From Corynespora cassiicola (taxonomy: Eukaryota; Ascomycota; Dothideomycetes; Pleosporales; Corynesporascaceae): a DNA stretch of 64,000 nt. The notes below the pieces were generated by a model. It was given only the letters and a program-made list of their open reading frames with translations. It made no database searches and was not told the DNA's origin. Of this stretch, positions 10,260 through 21,009 are shown piece after piece. Every line of letters starts with the position of its first letter. Position 1 is the first letter of the stretch. The stretch is taken from assembly GCA_022059125.1 (NCBI GenBank), contig JAEUWY010000012.1, positions 744,001-808,000 on the forward strand, written 5' to 3'. The position numbers were made by a program, and so were the translations under genes.

Positions 10260-11337
10260 ATGGCTTCAAATAAAGATGGACTTACTGATATGCCTGATCC
10301 GTCAACCAAACGTACAATTGTAGAGGCTTTCTGGGGTTCGTCTCTACCAAATTACCAATTAGATTCCTACTGGGATCATTACCGCAAAAGTTGCGAATTT
10401 GCCCTCCGCGATCAGGGAAGGCATCTACTTATACGCACTCATCAAGACATTCTCGATACTGTAGCTCAATTGAAGTCGGGAATCTCTCGAGCTGTTATAC
10501 GAAATTCTCTCCGCTCTAAGTTTACAAGAGCGCACCACAACGAAGACGAGCTTCTCGATCGTTCTATAGACCTTGCTTCCACCCTTCTGTTGATGGTAGA
10601 CTTTGGAGATATAGAGGATGGTGTTACCAGTAGACAGAGACTGCATTGGAATGGCCCCGAATCGATTCGGTCTTGCATATCTTCACATTTCAACCAAGCA
10701 CCGTTGATATCAGTAAGCGATAGCACAAAATTACAACGGAACTTCAATGCTCTGAATCTGGCTCGGATTGCAGGGATTGACTTTGTTCCGACAACAAACC
10801 TACTCGACCACCTGCGATTAACGAATGAGGATACAAAGGTCTATGTATTCCACTGTGTTTCGTTCCTCAAGCTTCAGCCAGAGGAGTATGAGACACCTTC
10901 TCCCCAAATTTAAACCCTATATTGACACAAATAGTTCCATGCTGCCCAAGAACATTACCGAAGAGACCATCCGTACTCTTGCTCTCCTCTTTCCTCAGAC
11001 ATTGGACCCATCTACACGGCAATGGTATCGCAAAATTTCGACCCACATGTCACTTGACCCTCAGCTATTTCTTTGCGGCAAGCTCAAAACTGCTAACAGA
11101 CAGATTGAAACATTCTCGTTCTGGAGAGACCGTTTGGTCATATTGAAGCAAGCATTTGATGACTCTCATCCGCAATCGTTTTCACAGTGGTTCCATGACC
11201 GCCGCAATGGAGTACAATGGTATACATTCTGGGTGGCGATGGTTGTGCTTGGATTGACTCTTTTATTTGGACTAATACAGAGCATAGAGGGTGCTATCCA
11301 AGTTTGGGCGTCTCTGAGAAATGCCAAGGGACATTGA
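10260..11337 (+). CDS. Hypothetical protein with C-terminal membrane anchor
   Basis: Two exons (10260-10885, 10935-11337) give 342 aa. The 49-nt intron (GTATGA...AAATAG) joins the two reading frames exactly and yields LQPEDSMLPKNITEETI. Without it the protein ends early. I recognise the overall pattern from many uncharacterised ascomycete proteins: a central DHLRL...VYVFHCVSFLK stretch, then EETIRTLALLFP, then one strong transmembrane helix at about 303-325 (WVAMVVLGLTLLFGLIQ) and a short basic tail. Tail-anchored topology with a cytosolic body is likely. The start is the ATG at 10260, because the frame is open upstream but offers no earlier ATG. It is divergently paired with the protease-like gene. 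The function is unknown. Confidence 0.72.
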
Positions 11338-11447
11338 GAAGGGTATCGTTACTTTCTGAACACCTAATCCACCCACCATTTTTTTGCAAAATGTTTACCA
11401 GTACAACCGTGCAGTCCCCGCATAATCCAGTTCTACTTAAACCTGCT

Positions 11448-14353
11448 CTATTTGCTTTTCTTGAGCCATTCAAATTGGTCGACGATCCCGCTGATGACGT
11501 CAGCCCCTAATTGGCTCTTCTCCACCAGCCACCTACCTTCGACATGTCTCGCCTCTGCAATCTTCTTCTTCGTTCCCGTATGGGTCGCAGCCCTTATGCT
11601 CTTTGCAATCCCTGCGCCCGGATATGCCATAAGGCCAAACAGCGCTGCTCCGCTATTCGTCGTCAAGCTGGCGACGCCCTTGCCCACTCCCTTGGCAAAC
11701 CCCTTCATACCTTCCTTGCGGGTGCCTTGATAGGGCTTCACAACAAGATCGCTAAGACCGTAGGCCATTCCAAATGCGAACGTCTTCCCCGCTACCGCCC
11801 CGCCGCTTTTCCAGTCTGTCACTTGTCCATAATCCCGTACCTTTTCGCCGTAGTGTCGGGGGATGGCCCGGAAGCCCTCGGTAAGGGCTAGGGGATAATC
11901 GACCATCATACCCTTGATTGCCTTGGGTGCAAATCCAGCGATGCTGAGCGCAGACGACGCGGCCATTTTGCCAGCGGGAATGCCTTTGCGCGGAGACTTC
12001 GAACTCGTGACCGAGGTGATGGAGCGCGCATCGTCGGACTCGACCTTCAGGTGGTCGTGACTAGGAGTCCTAGATGATTCGGCATGTGACTCTTCATACT
12101 TGCGCTCTTTCCGATCCCGGCGATATTCAGAAATGGGCTCCGTCACGATGCCGGTTATGGAGGTGGTGAGATCCATTGTGGTGCCCATGAGAGAAGAAGC
12201 AGCACCTGAAACAGGGTCCCAGCGTTCTATCTGGATGACTAGAGGTTTGCTTTCGTATCTTCAATGCTGTTAGAGATTTTTCTGTACAAACTCCTCTCGT
12301 AAAGAGATAAAAGGGTTGCTCACATCTTCAGCTGTTTCATGTCCATCGTTCCATTGGATCCGAGTGTTTCCGCGGCTAGAGACGAAATTTTCATGTAACC
12401 CTTCTTCTTCGAATGTTGCCAAGTTGCTGGAAGGTGAGGGTATATGTCGCATCCCAGCTTGCTGAGGGGTAGGTTTCGATGGAAAGAGTCGGCAGCAGTC
12501 TGGACACCCGTTTCTGATACCATTTTGTGGGATATTTGGACTGCCGCATCTACTGCTTTTCGTGACAAGCAGTATCGTATTGCCTCCATCAGGCTCGATG
12601 TAGTGAATTCCTTCTGAGGTATAGGATCAGGGCCTGCACCAGCTGCAGCAACCATTTGGCCCCAGAAGGTCTGACTATTCACCAGTAAGTATCTTATCTA
12701 TGATAGATCAGGGTGGGCACCATAGAATCTTACTCGCCAAAGAATGGGACAATGGTGGTCGGCTTCCCGTTCCTTAAACCGCATGCCGTTGTACCTGCAC
12801 CTCCATGGTGTACTACGGCAGCCACGTGCTGGAAAAGCCACTCGTGTGGACAATCACCAATGAACATCACGTTGGGATGTTGTTCTCCTGAGCCCCCTAG
12901 ATTTGACCAGCCCTTGGATACAATCGCTCGGACACCTAGGGTATCCACAGCCTCTATTATGGCAGAGGTCATTCTCTGCGGATCTTCGAGCACAATGCTT
13001 CCAAATCCAATGTATATTGGGGGCGGGCCGGCCTCGATGAATTCTCGGAGATCACTAGGAGGCTCGTAGTGAGGTGCTTCTCGAAAGAAGAATCCGCATA
13101 CATCTGTTCAAACTAATTAGTCACAGTCTCTCAACAGAAGAGTGAGTTGGATATAACTTACCGATGTATGACGGCCAGTCAGCTGGTTTAGCAACAAGGG
13201 CCGGGGACCAACAGTAAGTTTGGGGGATCTTCAGCGAAGGTATTAGACTAGGGCCGTCGAACATGCCAATCTCCTCGAGGTCGATGGTCTTCCTCCATTC
13301 GTTGATCACATCACCCAGCCTTCCTTTAACGTCAGTATCTTGCCGAGTGCCTCGGAGAGAGGTGGACGTTTGGAGATGACCACTCACCCTTGCCATGTTA
13401 GCCAATCGACGATCCCATACGAGATATAATTTGCCATTTCCTCGTCCATGTTGATGTTCTTCAGATTCGCCAATGGGTGTGGGAAAGCCCTTGTACTCGT
13501 CCATGGCATGGTAAACATGAGATGAACTGGAATACCAAGAGCCTGCGCGCAATGCACATGCGCAAAACTAGGGGGATTCGCAATGATGGCATTTGCGACA
13601 AAAGGCTCGTGAGTGAGCGTGTCGGGTTCCACGCAGGACTTCCAACAGCCCTTAAGCATCTCCATTACCATGATCCGTTTCTTCTTTATCTCTCCGGCAC
13701 GTAGACTCTGCATGCTTGGCAACAGCCCAGGGTTCTTCACCATGTATGCCATCAACTCGGACGGATCGCCGCCGATAGGGTAGAACTCGAGACCCGATTC
13801 GCGGACGAAGTTCTCGAAGACGTTGTGTGTGGCGAGCCGGACGCGATGTCCATGGCGACGCATCAACTCCGTGCCCAATGCGATGAAGGGCTGCACATCT
13901 CCCCGACTGCCGACGACCTGAATCACTATGTTCAACTTTATGGGAAAGGGTTCGCCGGTCGTCGAGGCGTCGAACTCCGAATACTCTGGTGGTGGGGTAC
14001 TTGGCGTATCGTCGATTGGGGCAATTGCATAAAGCTTCGAAAGTCTACGCACGAGGCCTGAGTTCAGGTCCACATTGACACGGCCATCATCTGTTCATTG
14101 GCATGAGCAAATGACATGTTGCGCTGGGGAAAAATTAATGCCTACCAGTGAAGGTTGCCATTCCTTTGGCGATATTACTGAATTGAGAGGATCCATCGGG
14201 GTGTTCCACATGCGCCAGGGGCTCTCCTTCTGTGGGGTCGCTGTAATACTGAGATACCGGAGCACTTCCTGGACGGGCTGGTGTACCATCGCTCGGCACG
14301 CTTGTGTCTCCCGGCAGCTCATAAACGGGCGAGTATCTTTGCTTTCCGCTCAT
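11448..14353 (-). CDS. Sterol 3-beta-glucosyltransferase (UDP-glucose:sterol GT family)
   Basis: Six exons (14353-14146, 14090-13388, 13319-13162, 13103-12734, 12674-12324, 12258-11448) splice to 866 aa in frame. The family transfers glucose from UDP-glucose to the 3-OH of ergosterol and related sterols at membranes. The N-terminal glycosyltransferase-28 domain begins at about residue 120 ([15 protein letters not shown]). The donor-binding motif [18 protein letters not shown] is at about 454, followed by PFFGDQTFWG, which is created by splicing exon 4 to exon 5. The C-terminal 300 residues form the Gly/Lys-rich extension common in fungal members. The GRAM/PH region of the larger ATG26 type is absent, so this is the short class and not ATG26 itself. 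It is convergent with the upstream gene, 110 bp apart. Confidence 0.92.
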
Positions 14354-15031
14354 TCTGGATGAAGTATACAGAAAAACAGCTTGAACGCCAAGAATTCGAG
14401 GAAAACGCCAAAGGGCAAGTCAAAAAGATGGCCGAGGAATAAAAGACTGTCATTTGGGGCCGTATCACGATTAAATGCATATTGGAAGGTAATTGAAGTT
14501 CGGGAACTTGATGCGATTACGTTGGCATACGACGAACTTGGGTCCGCGCACCTCTGAAACTAGCATCTGAATTTTATGCAGTATGATCTGAATGCACCGC
14601 CTCAAACCAACCCTTTCGTATGTCGATACGCCTGGCGCTACCGTTTTGGGTCATTGACCCAAGCTTTTACACCATCCCAAAGAGGACATCGGGCCGATGT
14701 ATTTCCAGACTTCTCTCTCGTATCTCGTATTGGCCATTCTTTCTCTCAGCCTCGGAACAAAAGGGTTTTTTGGCTACAGCATTATCCTGTAGTAACGTAG
14801 AAGGGGTCTTATAGCGCTTCTAGTTAATATATATCTCCAGCGGTTTTTGTCTATAAAATGCAGACGAATAGCTCACTCAGCACCTTCCTGGAGCCATTAG
14901 GTGGGGGATTTGACACATACTTAGACGTTCTCGCAATATGTAATTTATTGATATACTCTACTTTTATCCTTATCTTATAAACACTCAATAGCCATTTACA
15001 TCCAAATGTATGATCATTCTGATCGATTGTT
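14354..15031. other. Intergenic spacer, nothing recognised
   Basis: 678 bp between two minus-strand genes. It should contain the promoter of the glucosyltransferase and the terminator of the RTA1-like gene. The frames around 14576-14814 are short and lack any recognisable motif. Confidence 0.5.
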
Positions 15032-16074
15032 CTACGTCCTACAGCGTTTTACACGCTCTTTTCGCCTGTATTCATCGCTTCTTCCAAGATATACATCCCT
15101 TGTCTCTTCCAGATTGTACAAGGGTTGCCTGGACATCCGCTTTTGATATATTTCGGTGATCTCGGACGGATGAATCCAGTTGAAAAGAACCATGACAATG
15201 AACATGAGCAAACCGTCAAAGATGTAGAGGAAAATCTCATGGCGCAAAAGGTAGCCGTCGTTTCCCTGTAGATATTCAACAACGCGGAATATGCTTCTGA
15301 CCATAATCAAAGCCGATGCAAGATACAGCGTATAGATATGGCGCCTCCAGGGAAGGCCCTGAACAGTAACGTTGGATTCCTCATGGAAGAGTTCCAAGTG
15401 TTGATTTGACGAACTTCTCGAGACGCCAGAAGTCCTCGACGAGTTGGCTTTCTCGAGTCGATAATGGAATATCCCCGCGACGATGATAAAAATCCCAAAG
15501 AAGAGAAGCTGTAGGAACAAGCCCACAATGATGACTTTTTCTCCTGTATGAAGTAGGCTCAGTGATCCAGTAGCCTGAATTCCACCTCCACAACATTGTG
15601 TGAGAAAGCTGATCACGTCCCCAGTAACAAATATCTTGGTAAGCCGTTTCTGACGAATAAGAGAGTGCTTCTCACCGTCGGTCAAGAGAATAATGCGACC
15701 GAGGATGATATAGATAGATGCTGCAAACAATGCCGGTGCTATGAGCAGGAGCAGCGATTGCATGATATATGGTCCTAATGCCCATAGGTCGTTGTCAGAG
15801 AGGATTCGTCCAACATATCCGACGACCTCAACTGCACCAAAAAACATATTAGCTTCTGTCTCTTATTGAAATCGACCCAGGAACACGCACATATACCACC
15901 GACGACAAGTGGTATGAAATACCATGTCCTTCGTCTAAACACTTGAAGGATGTGTAACAAAGTAGAGATTCCAAAGGCTCCTACGCATACAATGGCTGCA
16001 GTTCGAGATGGATGATAACGGTAAGGTACCCAGACATTAGGATCATCAAGAGAAGGGCGGTATTGCTCTGCCAT
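15032..16074 (-). CDS. RTA1-like membrane protein (copy A)
   Basis: Two exons (16074-15897, 15855-15032) give 333 aa with about seven hydrophobic helices. The family signature FVTGDVISFLTQCCGGG is present, with IFHYRL after the fifth helix. RTA1/RSB1 family proteins are fungal membrane proteins. Yeast Rsb1 moves or controls sphingoid long-chain bases, and others confer resistance to toxic lipids or azoles. The 41-nt intron splits a Glu codon (VVGG-E). Its acceptor is a CAGAAG tandem site, so an isoform shorter by one residue is possible. It is head-to-head with a second RTA1-like gene 744 bp away, and the intron position is nearly the same in both. It is unclear whether it exports lipids in this species. 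Confidence 0.88.
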
Positions 16075-16818
16075 GTCACAAATTTAATCTGTGCGTTTTG
16101 GCGACAGTGAAATGGACGGAAGTAATGACAACGAGAGATAACGTAAGGAGTCGAGAGAGATTAAGATTTCATACGACTAGGATTTATGGAGGGGGGTGCA
16201 TTCGGAAGACATGAAGTACTTAAACATCTCGGAAAGACTATGAGTTGCCCATGGGCACCCACGATCGACATACGAGATATTTTATAGGAGTGGCTGGTGA
16301 TCTATCAATTAGCAGATATTTCTATACCTAATCATTGGTAAATGTTATCTTCATGAAGTCCATATTTCCTGTTGTAGCAAGTCGCAAGCTGACAGTAGTG
16401 GCCTTGGCGGCGTATCTCGTATAGCCATCTAGATCTTCCCCGGGCCGATTAGCGTCATGCAAACCCTTGAGCGCTATCGCAACCCATGATCCCAGTAACG
16501 CAAGGGTATTTTGTCCCAGTCTCGTTGCAGCGTATACATCACCGTATCCATTATCTTAGTTACGGGCGTATTGAATACGGCATGAATAGCTACAGTGCTT
16601 ATATAAAAAAAAATACTACTATGGCATGCCTCCAAAAGCAGATTACATCCTTTTTCATTGCATCCGGTTGATCTATCGTTATTATTTTCCACCTTTTTCA
16701 TCGTTCTATCACGCTCTTTACTGCACACATACAATATTTGACTGTTTGGTCGTTCGGCGCAGTTTCATTTTAGACACACACACACTCATTCTTTTAACAT
16801 CTGCACACACCAACAGCT
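16075..16818. promoter_or_regulatory. Intergenic region between head-to-head RTA1-like genes
   Basis: The 744-bp A+T-rich stretch must contain both divergent promoters. A TATATAAA-like element with an A-run occurs near 16598-16612, about 210 bp upstream of copy B. I see no other convincing element. Confidence 0.45.
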
Positions 16819-17698
16819 ATGGCAGGCGAAAATGGCATATACCCCTACAAACCGAATCAAGCTGCTGCAATGGTCTTCACTATCGGATTTGGAGCCAGTG
16901 CAATCTACCACCTTTTCCAGATGTGTCGCAGTAGAGCTTGGTTCTACAGTTCATTCACAGTGGGATCGATCAGTAAGTAATCTGCCCTTTTACAACTGCC
17001 ATTTTCCTGGTTGACTTCTATTAGTGATGGCCCTTGGTTATGCAGCTCGCTTCGTTTCGGCCAAATCGCCAGCAGATCTCGGCCCTTATATCGCCCAAAG
17101 TCTTTTCATTATCCTCCCTCCATCTCTTTACGCTGCAACGATATACATGATCTATGGTCGCCTTGTTGTTTTTGTCAACGCTGCCGAAGCGTCCATAATC
17201 AAGCCAACCAAAGTCACGAAAATATTCGTAACCGGCGATGTAATGGCTTTCTTGCTCCAGTCTGGTGGTGGCGGAATGATGGCACAAGTTTCTATGAGTG
17301 ACATGGGCCAGAAGATCATGTTGTTCGGTCTCGCTGTCCAGCTCATTTTCTTTGGGTTTTTCCTTATCATTTCAATCATCTTTTACACGCGCCTACGGAA
17401 ATCTGCGGCAGGACTCATGGTTCCACAGTACGGAAAGTATGCGTGGACTGCTTTGCTGAAGCTCATGCTTTGTGCAGCAGTGATCATCATTTTGAGATGT
17501 GTGTTCCGCATGATTGAGTTCGGACAAGGGCATGCCGGTTATCTCGCCAGCCATGAGGTATACATGTATATCTTCGACACACTACCGATGCTGGGAGTCC
17601 AAGTAATGTTTCACTTCATTCGAGCGAATGAAATATTTGGTGGTAGCGTGGGGAAGGGGGACCGCGACAGTATTATTCGTCTTTACGAAAGGAATTAG
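16819..17698 (+). CDS. RTA1-like membrane protein (copy B)
   Basis: Two exons (16819-16972, 17025-17698) give 275 aa. It shares the diagnostic FVTGDVMAFLLQSGGGG motif and the LGPYIAQSL and VYMYIFDTLPM segments with copy A. About seven membrane helices are visible. It is shorter than copy A, mainly through a smaller loop after helix five and a truncated C-terminal tail (it ends YERN). The 52-nt intron interrupts an Ile-Met junction at phase 1, close to the copy A intron. The role is presumed to be as for copy A: plasma-membrane lipid handling or stress resistance, by family. The two are diverged paralogues rather than a recent duplication. Confidence 0.87.
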
Positions 17699-18219
17699 GT
17701 GACCCCAGAGAGTTGCTCGAAAAGCAGACAGACCGGGCGATGTTTTTGCAAGAAGGATAGCGAGTTAAACTGGACTGGTTCTAATTCTCAGAAATCCACC
17801 CACTGATTTAAACGGCGCATGGCGATGTATGATGAGTATTCATTGAATAGACATGAAGCTACACACATGTTTAGAGGGTTTTTTTTGTATACCCTTGAGG
17901 CGGCAAGGCAGGAGCTAGGAATTGAAAACTTCTACATAGAATAGCCAAATAATCTGGCAGGCGAAATCTCCAATTAGCTGTCATTAGCTCTTCTCGTTAC
18001 TTGCGTGTGCAGCGGGTGTATTTCGGGTTTGTCCCTCGTTGCCGGCTAATGCTCAATCAAGCCTGGTGCGTTTGCGCGACTAGTATATATAGCGCATCCG
18101 TCTCGCGTATTTCGTTCATCGTATATCGACTTCAGCCTTAGCTTATAGCAAATCGGCCTTACCACCAAATATCTGTAGCAAGAATAATCCGAGTTTCATA
18201 TGCGGAACAGTTCTGCCCA
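17699..18219. other. Intergenic spacer with probable TF promoter
   Basis: 521 bp without a gene. A TATATATA-like element at about 18083-18091 lies about 135 bp upstream of the Zn2Cys6 gene start and is a plausible TATA box. The first part should contain the 3' end of RTA1-like copy B. Confidence 0.45.
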
Positions 18220-19473
18220 ATGACATTAAAGCGAAAGCCGCACAGAAAATCACGGAATGGATGCCGCGAATGCAAGCGCCGAAGAATCAAGGTACCCGCA
18301 TCGGATCCTCTGCGTGTCATCATTATCTAATCAAGACAGTGCGATGAAGGAAAGCCACACTGTACACATTGTCTGCGCCACGACGTGCAATGTTTGTATG
18401 CTGTGGTGCCGGTGCCCGAGCATTCCACTCCAGCGACAATTGCATCGCAGCAGAACACGCCGCAGACAGAGTCACCTGATTCCTCGTCTTTCCTGTGTCT
18501 CGATGAAAGCTCGTCAATTGCATCAGAGACGAACTTTGAATTGAGAGATATGGCTCTCTTGCACCATTGGACACTGGTGACCAGCCTCAGCATCATCAAA
18601 TCGCCGGAGTTGAACCACTTTTGGCAGAAGGTGTTTCCAGAGATCGCATTCCGACACCCATACGTGATGCACATAATTCTCAGTATCACTTCGCTGCATG
18701 CAGCTTACCTACGTCCTTCGAATAAGCACGAACATCTGTGCATTGCGGCACATCACCACACGGAAGCCCTCGGAGGTTTTCGAGAAGATATTAATAATAT
18801 TGGCCCACACAATAGCGAGGCACTGTTTGCGAGTGCCACAATCACTTTCCTCTATGCCTTCGTCACATTCGGCAAAATGTATGATGGTTACGGCGAAGAT
18901 GCTGGTACCTCGTCACACACGTCACGAATCCTTGGTGCGGATTGGATACCACTGGTGCGTGGGATCGAAGTTGTACTCCATCCTGTGTACGATTATTTGC
19001 ATGCTGGCCCATTGCGGTCATTACTAGGACTTGGAAGTTTTTTTGAGATAGACCCAGATGCAGCACCCGGTCCTAACGACGAAAAATATCGGCAAATCGG
19101 CGAAATATGGAAAACGGACGAACATTCGACCATATATGATGAAGCATTGCTATTGTTGAGGAGAACTAATGCTTGGATGAAATATATAAAGAACAAGCCA
19201 GTCGATGAGGTCGAGGGAGGATATAATAGAGAGTGGTCAGGTCCCTTCGCATGGCTGTTTCTTGCACCAGAAAGCTACTTTGTTCTTCAACAGCAAAGGC
19301 AGCCACTGGCTCTAGTTCTCTTTGCGTATTTTGGAACACTACTTCAGCAACTGGATGACTATTGGTGGATGGAGGGATGTGGAAAGAGTGTCGTAGGTGC
19401 AGTGGACGACTGCCTAGGTCCTTATTGGAGCCCATGGACAGAGTGGCCGAAAAATGCCGTTGGATTAGGCTGA
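18220..19473 (+). CDS. Zn2Cys6 transcription factor, UPC2-like type
   Basis: Two exons (18220-18291, 18340-19473) give 401 aa. The binuclear cluster is assembled only after splicing. C15 and C18 lie in exon 1 (NGCRECKRRRIK). C25, C32, C35 and C42 lie in exon 2 (CDEGKPHCTHCLRHDVQC), with spacing CX2CX6CX6CX2CX6C. The 48-nt intron sits at phase 0 directly before the third Cys. The rest resembles the regulatory region of sterol-uptake-control (UPC2-like) proteins: LLHHWTLVTSLSI, then HPYVMHIILSITSLHAAYL. UPC2-type factors activate sterol genes in yeast, but filamentous fungi have many relatives with other targets. Its place between RTA1-like genes and acetoacetyl-CoA synthetase is suggestive only. 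Confidence 0.88.
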
Positions 19474-21009
19474 TTTAGTATATTTTTTTTTAAATCTAGC
19501 TCCTAGAGTCGGAGTCCTATAAGTTAACAAATCCCATTTTCACCGGAGCGACCCTTGCTCGACAGCAAGGTAATCAAGCACTTAGGAACACAAGTGTAAT
19601 TTTGCATCCCTAGAGTCTGTTCAGACTAATGTGCATTTGATTTTGAAGTGATGAAAATGGATCTATGCGTGATTGTATATTAGAGTTCGTGGCAAGGTTA
19701 CAAGAATAGTTTTAAGGAACTTAAATTGCATTGCTATAGTTACAAGAGATCTCCTGATGCTGAATTGTGGATAGGGTATTCATAACGTCATTATAGATTG
19801 ATACGGACTGATCCATTAAAGCTTAGTAGAGAATGCAATGTCACAAATTAAAAAGAGTACAAAAAAGTAAATAATATCACAGAGAACGGCCTTAACTAAC
19901 AGAAACCTTATCTTTTTATGAATATCATGTTAAAAACGATCCTAGAACTGCTTAGAGAATAGATTTAAGGGTTTATAATATGAGTACGTCAAGAGAAAGG
20001 CTCTATTAGGAAGCGAGGACTAGATAGGAAAGCGAGGTAGAAGCAAGCTTATCTTTTCTCACAGCAGCTGCATTGCTGGAGATAAATAGGCCTATGGATA
20101 AATATACTAAACTATAAAGAACATGAAAGTCATCCGTGTAGAGGACGCGTGACCTTTGTCTCTTCACACTTTGTTTCTTACCTGCACATTCATCTTTGAT
20201 TTTTAATACGATGGATGATTTTCATGAAGAAAACAAAACTTCAAGGATGTCTTGCACGGCGTAGTCACGATGATACGTTAAAGGCACTCCTGAGAGATGA
20301 CGAGCCGTGCAGAGAGAGTGAGAGTATGTCTCCGCGAAGATCGTATGATATTAGGGAAAACCGGCTTTATAAACCATTTCCGGTAGATAATCACATGAGG
20401 ATGCAATACTCTGATCTAGCCTGCATCTCTGGTGGCTTTTGGACAACTATGCATTCAGAAACCAAATAATCTGCAAGATGCTTCGACATAAGGGGCCAGC
20501 CAAAGAGACCACGCTATCTAAAGCCAAAGGTTCCCGCGGCTTAGCTGGAAAGATTAATCACAGAGATATTACCCACGCAAATAGTACGCATGTCAAGGCA
20601 CTGAGTAAAAGTGTTGTTCAAGCGACAGCGGTATTAGTTCCGTATGTGGGCGGAACGCATCCCGTACTGGTTAGGCCAAACGAGAGCACGTAAGTCTCCG
20701 ATAATCGGTTTATCAAGGCTACCGAGAAGCCTTGGTGACAAATGCAAGTAGTTGGAAAGGCCAACGATATTGGTGGAGATGGGTTTCACAGTCTCTTTCA
20801 TCAGACTCGACAAGCTCTGGAACGAGGTCGAGGTCACAGTCTGACGGCACTAGACCAGATGGGGAATGCAGCCTCGGCTTCTCCAACGACTGTGGGGACC
20901 CGGCCCGCGCAGGGATTCAGCCCGTGCTCGTCTCTCAAAGCCTTCGATATCCGCCGCCGTTTCTTCAACAATTTTCCGACCCTCTCTTCCTCGCCTGTTC
21001 AACGTCAAG
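19474..21009. other. AT-rich spacer, possible decayed repeat, then AACS leader
   Basis: From about 19480 to 20150 the sequence is A+T-rich with many TA steps and no coding signal. This resembles a degraded transposon or RIP-affected DNA, but no terminal repeats or protein relics can be read. Small frames at 20215-20693 have no recognisable motif. From about 20740 on, the sequence becomes G+C-richer and leads into acetoacetyl-CoA synthetase. An in-frame ATG at 20866 precedes the favoured start. Confidence 0.45.

Noticed and set aside
20215..20693. Two small plus-strand frames of 84 codons in the AACS upstream region
   Set aside because: No conserved motif, no intron logic joining them, and they sit in the transition from AT-rich DNA.
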